The translations under genes were made by a program, and so were the position numbers. From Acidobacteriia bacterium AH_259_A11_L15 (lineage in GTDB: Bacteria; Acidobacteriota; Terriglobia; Acidiferrales; 2-02-FULL-67-57): a DNA stretch of 33,059 nt. The stretch is taken from assembly GCA_027717655.1 (NCBI GenBank), contig JALLOH010000013.1:1-33059 (forward strand). The letters run 5' to 3'. How positions within the stretch are numbered: position 1 is the first letter of the stretch; the number at the start of each line of letters is the position of its first letter. Of the stretch, positions 8,256 through 15,646 are shown in pieces. The notes under the pieces were generated by a model. It was not told the DNA's origin. It ran no database searches and worked only from the letters and a program-made list of their open reading frames with translations.

Positions 8256-8582
8256 GTGGAGCTGACCGAAGCCCACATCGCCCGGTTGCGCGCGCTGCTG
8301 GCCCAGGGGTTCGCGCCTATCAGTTTTCCGTTGTTTCCGGCCTGCCTCGGGGTGGGGAAGTACGGGTGCGCCGCGCTGCTGCGGCCGGTGGGGGCAGACC
8401 GGCTCGAAAAAGCCGCTCCGCCGAGCCTGTTGATCGAGGGTAACCTCTCGGTGTTGGTGGAGCGCGGCGGGGGAAAGTGGTTCGTGTGGAAGTCCCACCA
8501 GGTGGTGGCCACGGCGGAGCGGCTGGGCGCCCTGCGCCGCTTTGAGGAGGAACTGGAGCGCTGGCTGGCGCCGCCGGTTTGA
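8256..8582 (+). CDS. Small hypothetical protein, function unknown
   Basis: 108 aa from a GTG at 8256, 26 nt after parB. No clear ribosome site is visible, so translation may depend on parB. The sequence begins MELTEAHIARLRALLAQGFAP, a helix, followed by mixed strand-like segments (GCAALLRPV, PSLLIEGNLSVLVE, GKWFVWKSHQVVAT) and a final amphipathic helix (ERLGALRRFEEELERWL). Composition matches its neighbours and both ends form regular helices, so it looks like a real folded soluble protein. I do not recognise a family that gives a function. Its position suggests cotranscription with parAB, which does not prove a role in segregation. Confidence 0.6.
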   Translation: MELTEAHIARLRALLAQGFAPISFPLFPACLGVGKYGCAALLRPVGADRLEKAAPPSLLIEGNLSVLVERGGGKWFVWKSHQVVATAERLGALRRFEEELERWLAPPV

Positions 8583-8607
8583 CCCTTCTCAGCGCCGGGA
8601 CTATACT
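8579..8607 (+). promoter_or_regulatory. Promoter of nuoI-like gene, probably leaderless
   Basis: TTGACC (8579-8584), a 17-nt spacer and TATACT (8602-8607) make a strong sigma-70-type promoter that overlaps the stop codon of the preceding small gene. The start ATG at 8616 is only 8 nt after the -10 box, leaving a leader of 0-2 nt. No purine-rich ribosome site precedes the ATG. Confidence 0.65.
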
Positions 8608-8615
8608 GGCACCCA

Positions 8616-9083
8616 ATGGCGTCGATCCTCAAAGAAATGGGCGAGACGGCCGTGACCCTGGCCAAAGGGTTTTCCGTCACCCTGCGCACCCTCTTCCGCC
8701 CCACGGTGACCGAGAACTACCCGGAGGAGCCCGTCCGCTTCCAGGAGCGCTACCGGGGCATCCACGTCCTGCAGCGGGATGAAAACGGCCTGGAGAAGTG
8801 CGTGGCCTGCTTCCTGTGCGCGGCGGCCTGCCCGGCGCAGTGCATCTACATCGAGGCGGCCGAGAACACCGCCGAGCGCCGCCTCAGCGCCAGCGAGCGC
8901 TACGCCGCCGTGTACAACATCGACTACTCGCGCTGTATCTTCTGCGGCTACTGTGTCGAGGCTTGCCCGTGCGACGCCATCACCCACGGCCACGGCTTCG
9001 AGCAGGCCAGCTTCAACATCGCTGATATGGTCTACCGCAAGGAGCAGCTCCTCGCCCAGCCGCTGAAACCTCCCCGCACGTAG
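8616..9083 (+). CDS. nuoI: NuoI-type 2x[4Fe-4S] ferredoxin subunit of complex I
   Basis: 155 aa. Two canonical CxxCxxCxxxCP cluster motifs are present at Cys62-65-68-72 (CVACFLCAAACPAQC) and Cys107-110-113-117 (CIFCGYCVEACPCD), spaced as in NuoI. The N-terminus (LAKGFSVTLRTLFRPTVTENYPEE followed by RFQERYRG) is the NuoI membrane-surface segment. In complex I this subunit carries clusters N6a and N6b on the path from NADH or another donor to quinone. No other nuo gene lies in the window, so it is an orphan copy with its own promoter. It might be an extra NuoI or serve another ferredoxin-linked oxidoreductase. Confidence 0.88.
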   Translation: MASILKEMGETAVTLAKGFSVTLRTLFRPTVTENYPEEPVRFQERYRGIHVLQRDENGLEKCVACFLCAAACPAQCIYIEAAENTAERRLSASERYAAVYNIDYSRCIFCGYCVEACPCDAITHGHGFEQASFNIADMVYRKEQLLAQPLKPPRT

Positions 9084-9185
9084 CCTTGGTGTTTCTTAGA
9101 AGCCACCAGCCCAGTGGCAGGAGCCACGGGGTTGGACAGCGATGCAAATCACCTTTTGTTTCTCGAGCCCAGCGGCCCCTGCCGC

Positions 9186-10475
9186 TCACGGGCTAACGCG
9201 CATTGGTTGGAGCTTGCCGTAGGTGAGCGTCCTCCAGAGCCACTCCGCCGGGCCAAACGGGAAGCGCCCCATCCACCAAACGCTCAGAAGAATCATCGAA
9301 CCGTACATGAGAAGGGTCACGCCCACGGTGGCCGCCGGGGGAATCTTGGCGTAGAGTCCCAGCCCCACGCCGAAAAAGATGGCCGCGTGGATAACGGTAT
9401 GCAGCAGATAGTTGGTCAACGGCATCCGCCCCACAGCCCCCAGTGGCGCCAGTAGGCGCTTCCAGGTTTCCCGTTGCACCAGAAGGACAATGGCAGAAGC
9501 GTAGAAGAGCGAAAATGCCGGAGCGCCAACGGCTCGGAATAACTGAGCGGCCCGGTGGGCGAAATAAGGCAGCGGAGGGGGATCGGGCAACACGAGAGTC
9601 AGTGTAAGATGGACTGGAATTCCCACCAGACCCAACCCCAGCTCCCACCACAGCAGCTTTCGGATGAAGGGGAGGTGTGCGTGCATGTTTTCAAAGATTC
9701 GGCGGCGCCCGGCGTAGAGGCCGAGCAAGAACATCACAAACTCCTCTCCCACATACCCAAGGTAATCGAGCGGGTTCGGGCTGGAGTAATCCCATGCGAA
9801 GCTTTGCAGGTTGTAGGCCACGTTGTCCCCGAGCGTTCCTTCTCGACGCACCCGCACGATCTCTTCGCGTCGCGCTCTCCTCATTTCTTCATCTCGTTTG
9901 TCCTCCTGTAATGTCTGCTCGGAAGCCTGCGGAGCGGTCAGGGAGTCATAGTACGGACGAGCGCGAACGGCATTGACCGCCCAGGGGGTCATGAGGCAAA
10001 CCAAGGCCGTCACCAGCAGGGCTCGGGGGGAGAACTTGCGGAACAGCAGGAGAAAGAATCCCAGCACCGCATAGGCGTGTAGGATGTCCCCGGTCCCGCG
10101 CAGCATCCCGTGCAGCAACCCAAAGAGCAGAAGAACCAGCAACCTTCGCCGGTACACAGAGAAGAAGGGCATACCACGCTGCTCGGCCCGGCCCAGTTGC
10201 AGGGCAAACCCGAGGCCGAAAAGAAAAGAGAAGAGCCTGAAAAATCTCCCCGAGGCGAAGAATTCAATCATCCACATGGCAATGTGGTTGGCGGTTCCCG
10301 TCCATACCTCGGCGTACCCAATCCGCCAGGGTAACGACCAGCTCTGGAAGGCCCATGTGTTGACCAATATAACGCCCAACAAGGCAAAGCCGCGCAGGAT
10401 GTCAATTGTCTCGATGCGCTCTTTCGGCCGGACGGGACCCAGGGCGGGGGCCGGAGCAGATTCTTGTACAGGCAT
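9186..10475 (-). CDS. DUF418 (YeiB-like) integral membrane protein
   Basis: 429 aa from the ATG at 10473-10475, which has GAGGAG immediately before it; a GTG at 10493 in the same frame is an alternative. The sequence opens with a soluble Pro/Ala-rich stretch, then RIETIDILRGFALLGVILVN, the hallmark start of this family, and about ten hydrophobic helices. An insertion of mostly charged residues (about 190-225, EDKRDEEMRRARREEIVRVRRE) forms a loop. The C-terminal DUF418 region contains GRMPLTNYLLHTVIHAAIF and FPFGPAEWLWRTLTYGK. Such proteins are predicted acyltransferase-like or transporter-like membrane proteins; the substrate is unknown. It is monocistronic, behind the promoter at 10524-10552. 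Confidence 0.85.
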   Translation of the reverse strand: MPVQESAPAPALGPVRPKERIETIDILRGFALLGVILVNTWAFQSWSLPWRIGYAEVWTGTANHIAMWMIEFFASGRFFRLFSFLFGLGFALQLGRAEQRGMPFFSVYRRRLLVLLLFGLLHGMLRGTGDILHAYAVLGFFLLLFRKFSPRALLVTALVCLMTPWAVNAVRARPYYDSLTAPQASEQTLQEDKRDEEMRRARREEIVRVRREGTLGDNVAYNLQSFAWDYSSPNPLDYLGYVGEEFVMFLLGLYAGRRRIFENMHAHLPFIRKLLWWELGLGLVGIPVHLTLTLVLPDPPPLPYFAHRAAQLFRAVGAPAFSLFYASAIVLLVQRETWKRLLAPLGAVGRMPLTNYLLHTVIHAAIFFGVGLGLYAKIPPAATVGVTLLMYGSMILLSVWWMGRFPFGPAEWLWRTLTYGKLQPMRVSP

Positions 10476-10523
10476 AGCTCCTCGTACGCACACAACTGGG
10501 GGAAACCCTACCCGTCGCGGGTG

Positions 10524-10552
10524 ATGCTAGGGCGCCCTTACAGGCAAGTCAA
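10524..10552 (-). promoter_or_regulatory. Promoter of the DUF418 gene
   Basis: On the minus strand TTGACT (10552-10547), a 17-nt spacer and TAGCAT (10529-10524) match the other promoters of the window. The start point would be near 10517, about 42 nt before the ATG at 10475. Apart from this promoter I see nothing else in the 195-nt gap to the aspartase gene. Confidence 0.55.
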
Positions 10553-10670
10553 GGCAAGCCTGTGCCAAACCACATCCTTATGGCGCAGCCTGGACGCGCC
10601 AAGCACGAGGTGTAAGGAAGGGTTAGATTGCAGGGCAGGGAAGTGCCCCCAGGAGGGAAGGGCTTGGGCT

Positions 10671-12332
10671 CTAGCGGCGGCGCTTGCGTTTGGGCTTCCG
10701 GGCCGGCTTGCGAGTAATCTTTTTTCTCGCCGGCCGCCTGACCTTGCGCTTGGCTTTCCGGGACGGCTTGCGAGCAGCCTTTTTCCTAGCAGGCCTCCTG
10801 GTCGCGGGGCGCCGGGCCCGCTTCTTCTTGCTGGCGGCGCGAGCGCGCTTCTTCGCGGAGCGCTTAGCGGCCGGGGCGCGGCGGGCGGCGGGCCGCTTGG
10901 AAGCGACCTTCTTGGCTTTCGGGGTGGGGCGGGCTTCTTGGAGGGGCGGAGCGGGCTCGGTCATTCGGCGTGGGTCGAGGATTTGCCGGAGCTGCTTGGG
11001 GTCAAGCAGCTTTTTCTCCAGGGCCAGCTCGGTGATGGTCCGTCCGGTCTTGACCGCCAGCTTGGCTAGCTCGGCGGCCCTGGCGTAGCCGATGTAGGGA
11101 TTGAGCGCCGTGGCCAGGGCCACGGTGGACTCGGCGTAGCGGCGGCAGCGCTCCTTGTTGACCGTGATGCCCTGCACGCAAAAAGCGCTGAACTGATGGG
11201 TGGTGTTCTTCAGGATTTCCGCGGAGTGAAGCACGTTCCAGGCCATGGCGGGCATCATCACGTTCAACTCCAGTTGCCCCGCTTGCACGGCCATAGCGGT
11301 GGCGGCATCGGCGCCCACGGCCTGGAAACCCACCATCGCCACCAGCTCTGGAATCACGGGATTGATCTTCCCGGGCATGATGGAAGAGCCCGGCTGGAGC
11401 GCCGGCAGGTTGATTTCCGCCATCCCGGTGTTGGGGCCGCTGGAGAGCAGCCGCAGGTCATTCGAAATCCGGATCAGCTCCAGGGCGTAGTTCCGCAGGG
11501 CGCTGGAGGCCACGGCCAGGGGCAGGTTCGACTGCATCGCCCAACGCATGTCCTTGGCGGGGGTGAGAGTCTGGTGGGATACCTCGCTGAGCCGCTGGAC
11601 CACGAGGGCCTGATAGCGCGGGTGAGTGTTGACCCCGGTACCGACGGCCGTGCCCCCCAGTCCCAATTCCCGCAGGCCGTCCTGGGCGTGGCGGACTTGT
11701 TCGTAAGCCCGCAGGATGGCGACGCCATAGGCGGCGAACTCCTGGCCCAGCCGAACCGGCACCGCATCCTGCATATGGGTTCGCCCAGACTTGAGAATCG
11801 CGTCGAATTCCTGGCCCTTGCGGGCAAAGGCGCGGCTCAGCCGCTCCATCTCTCCCAGCAGGTCATCAATCAGCAGGATGGCGGCCAGGCGCATAGCGGT
11901 AGGGAAGACGTCGTTGGTGGACTGGCCGAAGTTGACGTGGTCGTTGGGGTGGACGACGGAGTAGTCGCCGCGCTTGCCGCCCAGCAGCTCGATGGCGCGG
12001 TTGGCGATGACTTCGTTGGTGTTCATGTGGAAGCTGACCCCGGCGCCCGCCTGGTAGACGTCGACCACAAACTGGCCGTTCAGCCTCCCGCTCATCACCT
12101 CGTCGGCCGCCTGTCGGATGGCCCCGGCGCGGCGCTCGTCCACCAGGTTCAACTCCTGGTTGACCAAGGCCGCCGCCTTCTTGATCATCGCTATAGCGCG
12201 GATGAGTACGGGGTGGGCGCGGTAGCCGCTGATGGGATAATTTTCGACCGCGCGCTGGGTCTGGATGCCGTAGTAGGCCTCGGCGGGAACTTTCTTCTCG
12301 CCCAGCGAATCCTTTTCGGTCCGGTACGCCAC
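10671..12332 (-). CDS. aspA: Aspartate ammonia-lyase with histone-H1-like basic C-terminal tail
   Basis: 553 aa from the GTG at 12330-12332, with GGAGG 9 nt upstream and the normal aspartase start AYRTEKDSLGEKKVPAEAYYG. Residues 1-460 are a complete fumarase/aspartase-superfamily enzyme: HPNDHVNFGQSTND (128-141), SGRTHMQDAVP (182-192) and the catalytic serine loop GSSIMPGKINPV (315-326). The enzyme reversibly deaminates L-aspartate to fumarate. Residues 461-553 are an added tail in which 47 of 93 residues are Lys or Arg, rich in Ala and Pro, with PARKK/RKP repeats resembling AlgP or histone H1. The ordinary enzyme ends near residue 465, so the tail is an extension. It may bind nucleic acid or polyanions. 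A TACAAT -10-like box lies about 50 nt upstream of the start. Confidence 0.92.
   Translation of the reverse strand: MAYRTEKDSLGEKKVPAEAYYGIQTQRAVENYPISGYRAHPVLIRAIAMIKKAAALVNQELNLVDERRAGAIRQAADEVMSGRLNGQFVVDVYQAGAGVSFHMNTNEVIANRAIELLGGKRGDYSVVHPNDHVNFGQSTNDVFPTAMRLAAILLIDDLLGEMERLSRAFARKGQEFDAILKSGRTHMQDAVPVRLGQEFAAYGVAILRAYEQVRHAQDGLRELGLGGTAVGTGVNTHPRYQALVVQRLSEVSHQTLTPAKDMRWAMQSNLPLAVASSALRNYALELIRISNDLRLLSSGPNTGMAEINLPALQPGSSIMPGKINPVIPELVAMVGFQAVGADAATAMAVQAGQLELNVMMPAMAWNVLHSAEILKNTTHQFSAFCVQGITVNKERCRRYAESTVALATALNPYIGYARAAELAKLAVKTGRTITELALEKKLLDPKQLRQILDPRRMTEPAPPLQEARPTPKAKKVASKRPAARRAPAAKRSAKKRARAASKKKRARRPATRRPARKKAARKPSRKAKRKVRRPARKKITRKPARKPKRKRRR
10681..10800. repeat. Tandem 60-bp imperfect repeat inside the aspartase tail
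   Basis: Positions 10681-10740 and 10741-10800 are two diverged copies of a 60-nt unit; shared blocks include CTTCCGGG, CGGCTTGCGAG and CGCCTG/CTCCTG. Each encodes a 20-residue block of the type RRPARKKxxRKPxRKxKRK on the minus strand. The period is a multiple of three, so the basic tail grew by in-frame duplication. Confidence 0.7.
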
Positions 12333-12497
12333 GGGTGGTCGCCTCCGCAGGTTCAGGATACCTCGAAAGTTCGCCCATTGTAACCGCCTTGCGTGCACCC
12401 CCTCCCAGTCGTACGCCGATAACAGATATTATGTGAAGTTGGGCGGGGAGGGCAGAAAGCCTGGCTGGGGGCGGCGAAGAGAGCAAAGATCAGGCTC

Positions 12498-13415
12498 TTA
12501 GGGGTTAGGGGGTGGACTTCCCTGCTGGCGGAAGGATACCTCGTAGGCGATGAGGTCTTCGAGGACTTGCTGGGGGGGAGCGCCGACGAGGCGGCGACCG
12601 TTGAGGAAGAGCGTGGGGGTGTTGGTTACACGGAGTTGGCGGGCTTCCTCGATGGATTGCTCGACCAGGGAGCGGGTGGCTTCAGTTTGGCGGCAGGTGC
12701 GGAACTGCTCGGTGTCCATGCCGAGGTGGGCGGCCAGGGCGTCCAGGCGGGCGTCGAGGTTGTCGCGCGTGATTTGGTCCTGGTTTTCGAAGAGGTAGTC
12801 GTGGACTTGCCAGAATCGTTCGTTGGACTGGCGGTAGGCGCACTGGGCAGCGATGGCGGCGGCCATGGCCCAGTCGTGCTTCTGCGTGAGCGGGAAATCC
12901 TTGAAGATGAGGCGGACGTTGTCGTGTGAGGCCACGATGGTTTCCAACACCGGGTAGGCGGCCCGGCAGGTCGGGCACTGGAAGTCGCCGTATTCGACGA
13001 TGGTGACCAGAGCGTCCGCGGGCCCCAGGCGGGGCTGGCCGGCGGTGATGATCCGCTCCCGGGCTTCGGCGAAGGGATCCTGGGTCGTGTTGAAGAATTC
13101 CCCCCGGATGAGGTAGCGACCGTCGGCATTCACCAGGATGACTTCTTCTAGCCCGCCCTCCTGAGTGCGGGCCTGGATCAGGACGCTGAACAGGCCGGGG
13201 ATGGCCGACTCGCGCAGGCGTCCCACGGTGACTTCGACGTCTGTTCCCCAGGCAAACAAGTAGCGCAGGTAGGTTTCCACCCGCATGCGGACCTGCGCCC
13301 TCTGCTGCTCGCTGGGGCCCGTGCTCGTTTGGGGAGCGGCGCGGGCGGCGCCCAGCCAAGCCGCTGCCGCCAGGATACCGACAACCAGCAGGATGGTTTT
13401 CGTTCGTTTACGCAT
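12498..13415 (-). CDS. DsbA-like thioredoxin-fold protein with CPTC active site
   Basis: 305 aa. A Sec signal peptide (ILLVVGILAAAAWLGAARA, about 8-26) directs export. Residues about 35-125 form an N-terminal region with strands such as VEVTVGRLRESAIPGLFSVLIQ and VILVNADGRYLIRG, resembling the dimerisation domain of DsbC-like proteins. The thioredoxin domain follows, with active site CPTC (147-150), a KDFPLTQKHDWAMAAAIAAQCA helical insertion and the cis-proline loop TNTPTLFLNGR. It would act as a periplasmic disulfide oxidoreductase. Its ATG is 3 nt after the nadE stop, with AGGGGAG overlapping the nadE end, so the two are cotranscribed and probably coupled. The substrate is not shown by sequence; periplasmic c-type cytochromes are possible clients. 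Confidence 0.88.
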   Translation of the reverse strand: MRKRTKTILLVVGILAAAAWLGAARAAPQTSTGPSEQQRAQVRMRVETYLRYLFAWGTDVEVTVGRLRESAIPGLFSVLIQARTQEGGLEEVILVNADGRYLIRGEFFNTTQDPFAEARERIITAGQPRLGPADALVTIVEYGDFQCPTCRAAYPVLETIVASHDNVRLIFKDFPLTQKHDWAMAAAIAAQCAYRQSNERFWQVHDYLFENQDQITRDNLDARLDALAAHLGMDTEQFRTCRQTEATRSLVEQSIEEARQLRVTNTPTLFLNGRRLVGAPPQQVLEDLIAYEVSFRQQGSPPPNP

Positions 13416-13417
13416 AC

Positions 13418-15076
13418 TTACTTCTCCCCTTTTCCTTCCGGTGAAGTATACCGCTGGGCGATCGGGAAGCGCCGGCCCAGCCCGAAGGCCTTCGAGGTAA
13501 TCTTGAGCCCGGGCGGGGCCTGGTAGCGCTTGTATTCGCTGCGGTCGACGCGCTCGACGACCTCCCGTACCCGCTCCAGGGGGGCGTGGAGCCGCCGGGC
13601 GATGGCCGGGGCGGTTTCCCAGTCTTCGATGTAGCTTTTCAGAATCTCGTCGAGCAGGTCATAGGGCGGCAAGGAGTCCTGGTCGGTCTGGTCGGGGCGC
13701 AGTTCGGCTGAGGGCGGCTTGCGGAAGCAGTTCTCCGGGATGATTTCCCGCTCCCGATTGAGGTAGCGGCCCAGGTCGTAGATCATCATTTTGGGCACGT
13801 CGGAGATGACGGCCAGGCCGCCCGCCAGGTCGCCGTAGAGGGTGGAGTAGCCCACCGCCAGCTCCGACTTGTTCCCGGTGCTCAACACCAGGCTGCCGAA
13901 CTTGTTCGAGAGCGCCATCAGGAGGTTCCCGCGAATGCGCGCTTGCAGGTTTTCCTCGGTGACGTTGTCGGGGCGGTCGCGGAAAGGCTCGGCCAGCGCC
14001 TGCCGGTAGGCCTGGTAGAGTTCGCGGACATCGAGGGTGAGAAAGCGGATGCCGAGGTTCCGGGCCAGCGCTTGCGCGTCTTCGAAGCTGTGGCGGGAGG
14101 AGTAGGGGCCGGGCATGGCCACGCCCAGCACGTTGTCGGCCCCCAGCGAAGCCACCGCCAAGGCCGCGGTCACCGAAGAGTCGATCCCTCCGCTCAAGCC
14201 GACAAGCACTTGCCGGAAGCCGCACTTGTGGACGTAGTCGCGGGTGCCGAGTCGCAGCGCCTCGAAGGCCTCCTCGATTCCCTCCTCCGGCTGCGGGTGG
14301 ATTTCCCCCTGGCCGGTGGCGGTGTCGAACAGGACTAGGTCCTCGGCAAAGGAAAACGCCTGGGCCGCCACCCGGCCGGTGGGGTCGACGCCCAGGCTGG
14401 AGCCGTCGAAAATCAGGCTGTCGCTCCCGCCTACCTGGTTGGCCATCGCCACCGGAAGGCGGTGGCGGCGGGCCAGCGCCTGGAGCATCTCCCGCCGCAG
14501 CCGCCGCTTCCCCAGGCTGAAGGGCGACGCCGAGATGTTGATCAGCAGGTCGGCTCCCTGCCCCACCAGCTCCTCGATGGGGTCGCAGTCGTAGAGCCGG
14601 CGCTCCCAGAAGGTCTTGTCGTTCCAGCAATCTTCGCAAATGGTCAGGGCGAGCTGCGAGCCGCAGAAGGGGAAGGTACACTGGGAGCGGGCGGGGGCAA
14701 AGTTGCGGGCTTCGTCGAAGACGTCGTAGGTAGGCAGCAGCCGCTTCGCCTGTTCGAAACGAATCGCCCCGTCGGCCAGCAGGGCCAGGCAATTCATCGC
14801 CTGCTTGCCCGTGTCGTCCCCGGAGCGGCCGACGAAGCCCACGATAGCGGGCAGCGGGAGCGAGCGGGCCAGCCTTTCCAGTGCCTTCCGGTTGTCCTCG
14901 AGGAAGCTTGGTTTTTCCACCAGGTCCCGCGGCGGGTAGCCGCACAGGCAAAGCTCGGTAAAGACCGCCAGCTCGGCGCCGCGCCGGCGGGCTTCTTCCG
15001 CCCCGCGGCGAATCAGCGCGCTGTTGCCGGCGAAGTCGTTGACCGTCGGATTGCTCTGGACCAGAGCGATCTTCAT
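13418..15076 (-). CDS. nadE: Glutamine-dependent NAD+ synthetase
   Basis: 552 aa, the usual length for the two-domain enzyme. The N-terminal nitrilase-type glutaminase domain has the Glu-Lys-Cys triad: Glu41 (VFTELCLCGYPPRDL), Lys111 (KRLLPTYDVFDE) and Cys147 (LTICEDCWND). The C-terminal synthetase has the pyrophosphate-binding loop SGGIDSS (295-301), STGNKSELAVGYSTLYGD and SAELRPDQTDQDSLPPYDLLD. It makes NAD from deamido-NAD, ATP and glutamine, the last step of NAD synthesis. AGAGGG lies just before the ATG. It leads the dsbA-like gene. A clear promoter pair was not found upstream; TATGAT at 15155-15150 is the best -10 candidate. Confidence 0.95.
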   Translation of the reverse strand: MKIALVQSNPTVNDFAGNSALIRRGAEEARRRGAELAVFTELCLCGYPPRDLVEKPSFLEDNRKALERLARSLPLPAIVGFVGRSGDDTGKQAMNCLALLADGAIRFEQAKRLLPTYDVFDEARNFAPARSQCTFPFCGSQLALTICEDCWNDKTFWERRLYDCDPIEELVGQGADLLINISASPFSLGKRRLRREMLQALARRHRLPVAMANQVGGSDSLIFDGSSLGVDPTGRVAAQAFSFAEDLVLFDTATGQGEIHPQPEEGIEEAFEALRLGTRDYVHKCGFRQVLVGLSGGIDSSVTAALAVASLGADNVLGVAMPGPYSSRHSFEDAQALARNLGIRFLTLDVRELYQAYRQALAEPFRDRPDNVTEENLQARIRGNLLMALSNKFGSLVLSTGNKSELAVGYSTLYGDLAGGLAVISDVPKMMIYDLGRYLNREREIIPENCFRKPPSAELRPDQTDQDSLPPYDLLDEILKSYIEDWETAPAIARRLHAPLERVREVVERVDRSEYKRYQAPPGLKITSKAFGLGRRFPIAQRYTSPEGKGEK

Positions 15077-15474
15077 TTGCCCTCTGCGCTTCTCCCCAGC
15101 AGATTACACGGCGCTCCCAGCCCGCGTCCATCGCTTTGTCCTTGCCTGTATCATAGATGAAAAATCGTGCTTCGTGCCTCATGCTTCGGGCTTATTCTTC
15201 ACTGGTAGCTCCGAGTTTTGACCGGGCAGAGCGCGAGTTGACTGCGGGAAGTCGAAAAACGAAAATGGAAAAAAGAAAAGAGAAAATAGGGTGGACACGG
15301 GTTGGGGTCGAGGAAGGCCTTACCTGCTCTGGGCTCAGTCGAAGGGTGCCTTGCCGGGTTCAGCAGCAGGGGAGGGTTCGGCTTCGCTCCCTTCGGCTCA
15401 GCTCAGGGCAGGCACCACAGGCAAGCCCCTGCTCTACCCAAACTGCTGAAAGCACTGCGTCGCTCGGCCTAGCG

Positions 15475-15506
15475 AAAAACCGACGAGGAAGGCTGCGGCT
15501 TCCTCG
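15475..15506 (-). terminator. Probable Rho-independent terminator of the zinc-finger gene
   Basis: Read on the minus strand, an 8-bp perfect stem CGAGGAAG/CTTCCTCG with a 7-nt loop (15506-15484) is followed by TCGGTTTTTCG. It lies about 140 nt past the stop of the minus-strand zinc-finger gene, beyond the two palindromic repeats. The uridine run is short, so efficiency is uncertain. Confidence 0.5.
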
Positions 15507-15535
15507 CTGCTACCCACCCCTTAGCTTGGCGACGT

Positions 15536-15585
15536 GTAGCGGCGGGTTTATCCCGCCATTCGTGGCGACATTAAGTCGCCGCTAC
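15536..15585. repeat. 50-nt palindromic intergenic repeat, copy 1
   Basis: The unit begins GTAGCGGCG and ends CGCCGCTAC, a 9-bp inverted repeat. Inside it are two small hairpins, GGCGGG-TTTAT-CCCGCC and GGCGAC-ATTAA-GTCGCC. It differs from the second copy at 4 of 50 positions. Such paired-hairpin elements resemble REP/BIME sequences. Confidence 0.75.
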
Positions 15586-15596
15586 CGTGGCGAGGT

Positions 15597-15646
15597 GTAG
15601 CGGCGGGTTTATCCTGCGATTCGTGGCGACGTAAAGTCGCCGCTAC
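15597..15646. repeat. 50-nt palindromic intergenic repeat, copy 2
   Basis: Same length and direction as copy 1, 11 nt further on, with the same 9-bp inverted ends. Changes in the first internal hairpin weaken it (CCTGCG in place of CCCGCC), while the second, GGCGAC-GTAAA-GTCGCC, is intact. Its last four bases overlap the TAG stop of the zinc-finger gene. Confidence 0.75.

Larger units (their letters stand above)
15077..15642. other. 566-nt repeat-rich intergenic region without a convincing gene
   Basis: This stretch carries no ORF with protein-like sequence. From 15077 to about 15300 it is the nadE upstream region, including near-repeats of GTGCTTC/GTGCCTC/ATGCTTC (15168-15190) and an A-rich purine run (15256-15290). 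From 15300 to 15460 it has an 8-bp inverted repeat (AGCAGGGG at 15365, CCCCTGCT at 15426) around CTTCGGCT blocks. It then holds a terminator-like hairpin and two 50-nt palindromic repeats, listed separately. Confidence 0.6.

Noticed and set aside
9084-9185. Terminator between nuoI and the convergent DUF418 gene
   Set aside because: Only a 5-bp stem (GTGGC-AGGA-GCCAC) is visible, without a U-tract on either strand.
10671-10952. Basic tail of the aspartase as a sequencing frameshift artefact
   Set aside because: The tail has an internal 60-bp in-frame repeat coding for the same basic 20-residue unit twice, which is unlikely for out-of-frame translation; kept as real but flagged for checking.
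11196-12383. 395-codon frame on the plus strand
   Set aside because: Antisense to the aspartase gene, which has all catalytic motifs.
15157-15600. 147-codon frame on the plus strand between nadE and the zinc-finger gene
   Set aside because: It runs through palindromic repeats and low-complexity DNA, has no ribosome site, and its sequence resembles no protein.
15536-15646. CRISPR array
   Set aside because: Only two 50-nt repeats, 11 nt apart, with two-hairpin symmetry and no spacers of useful length or cas genes.
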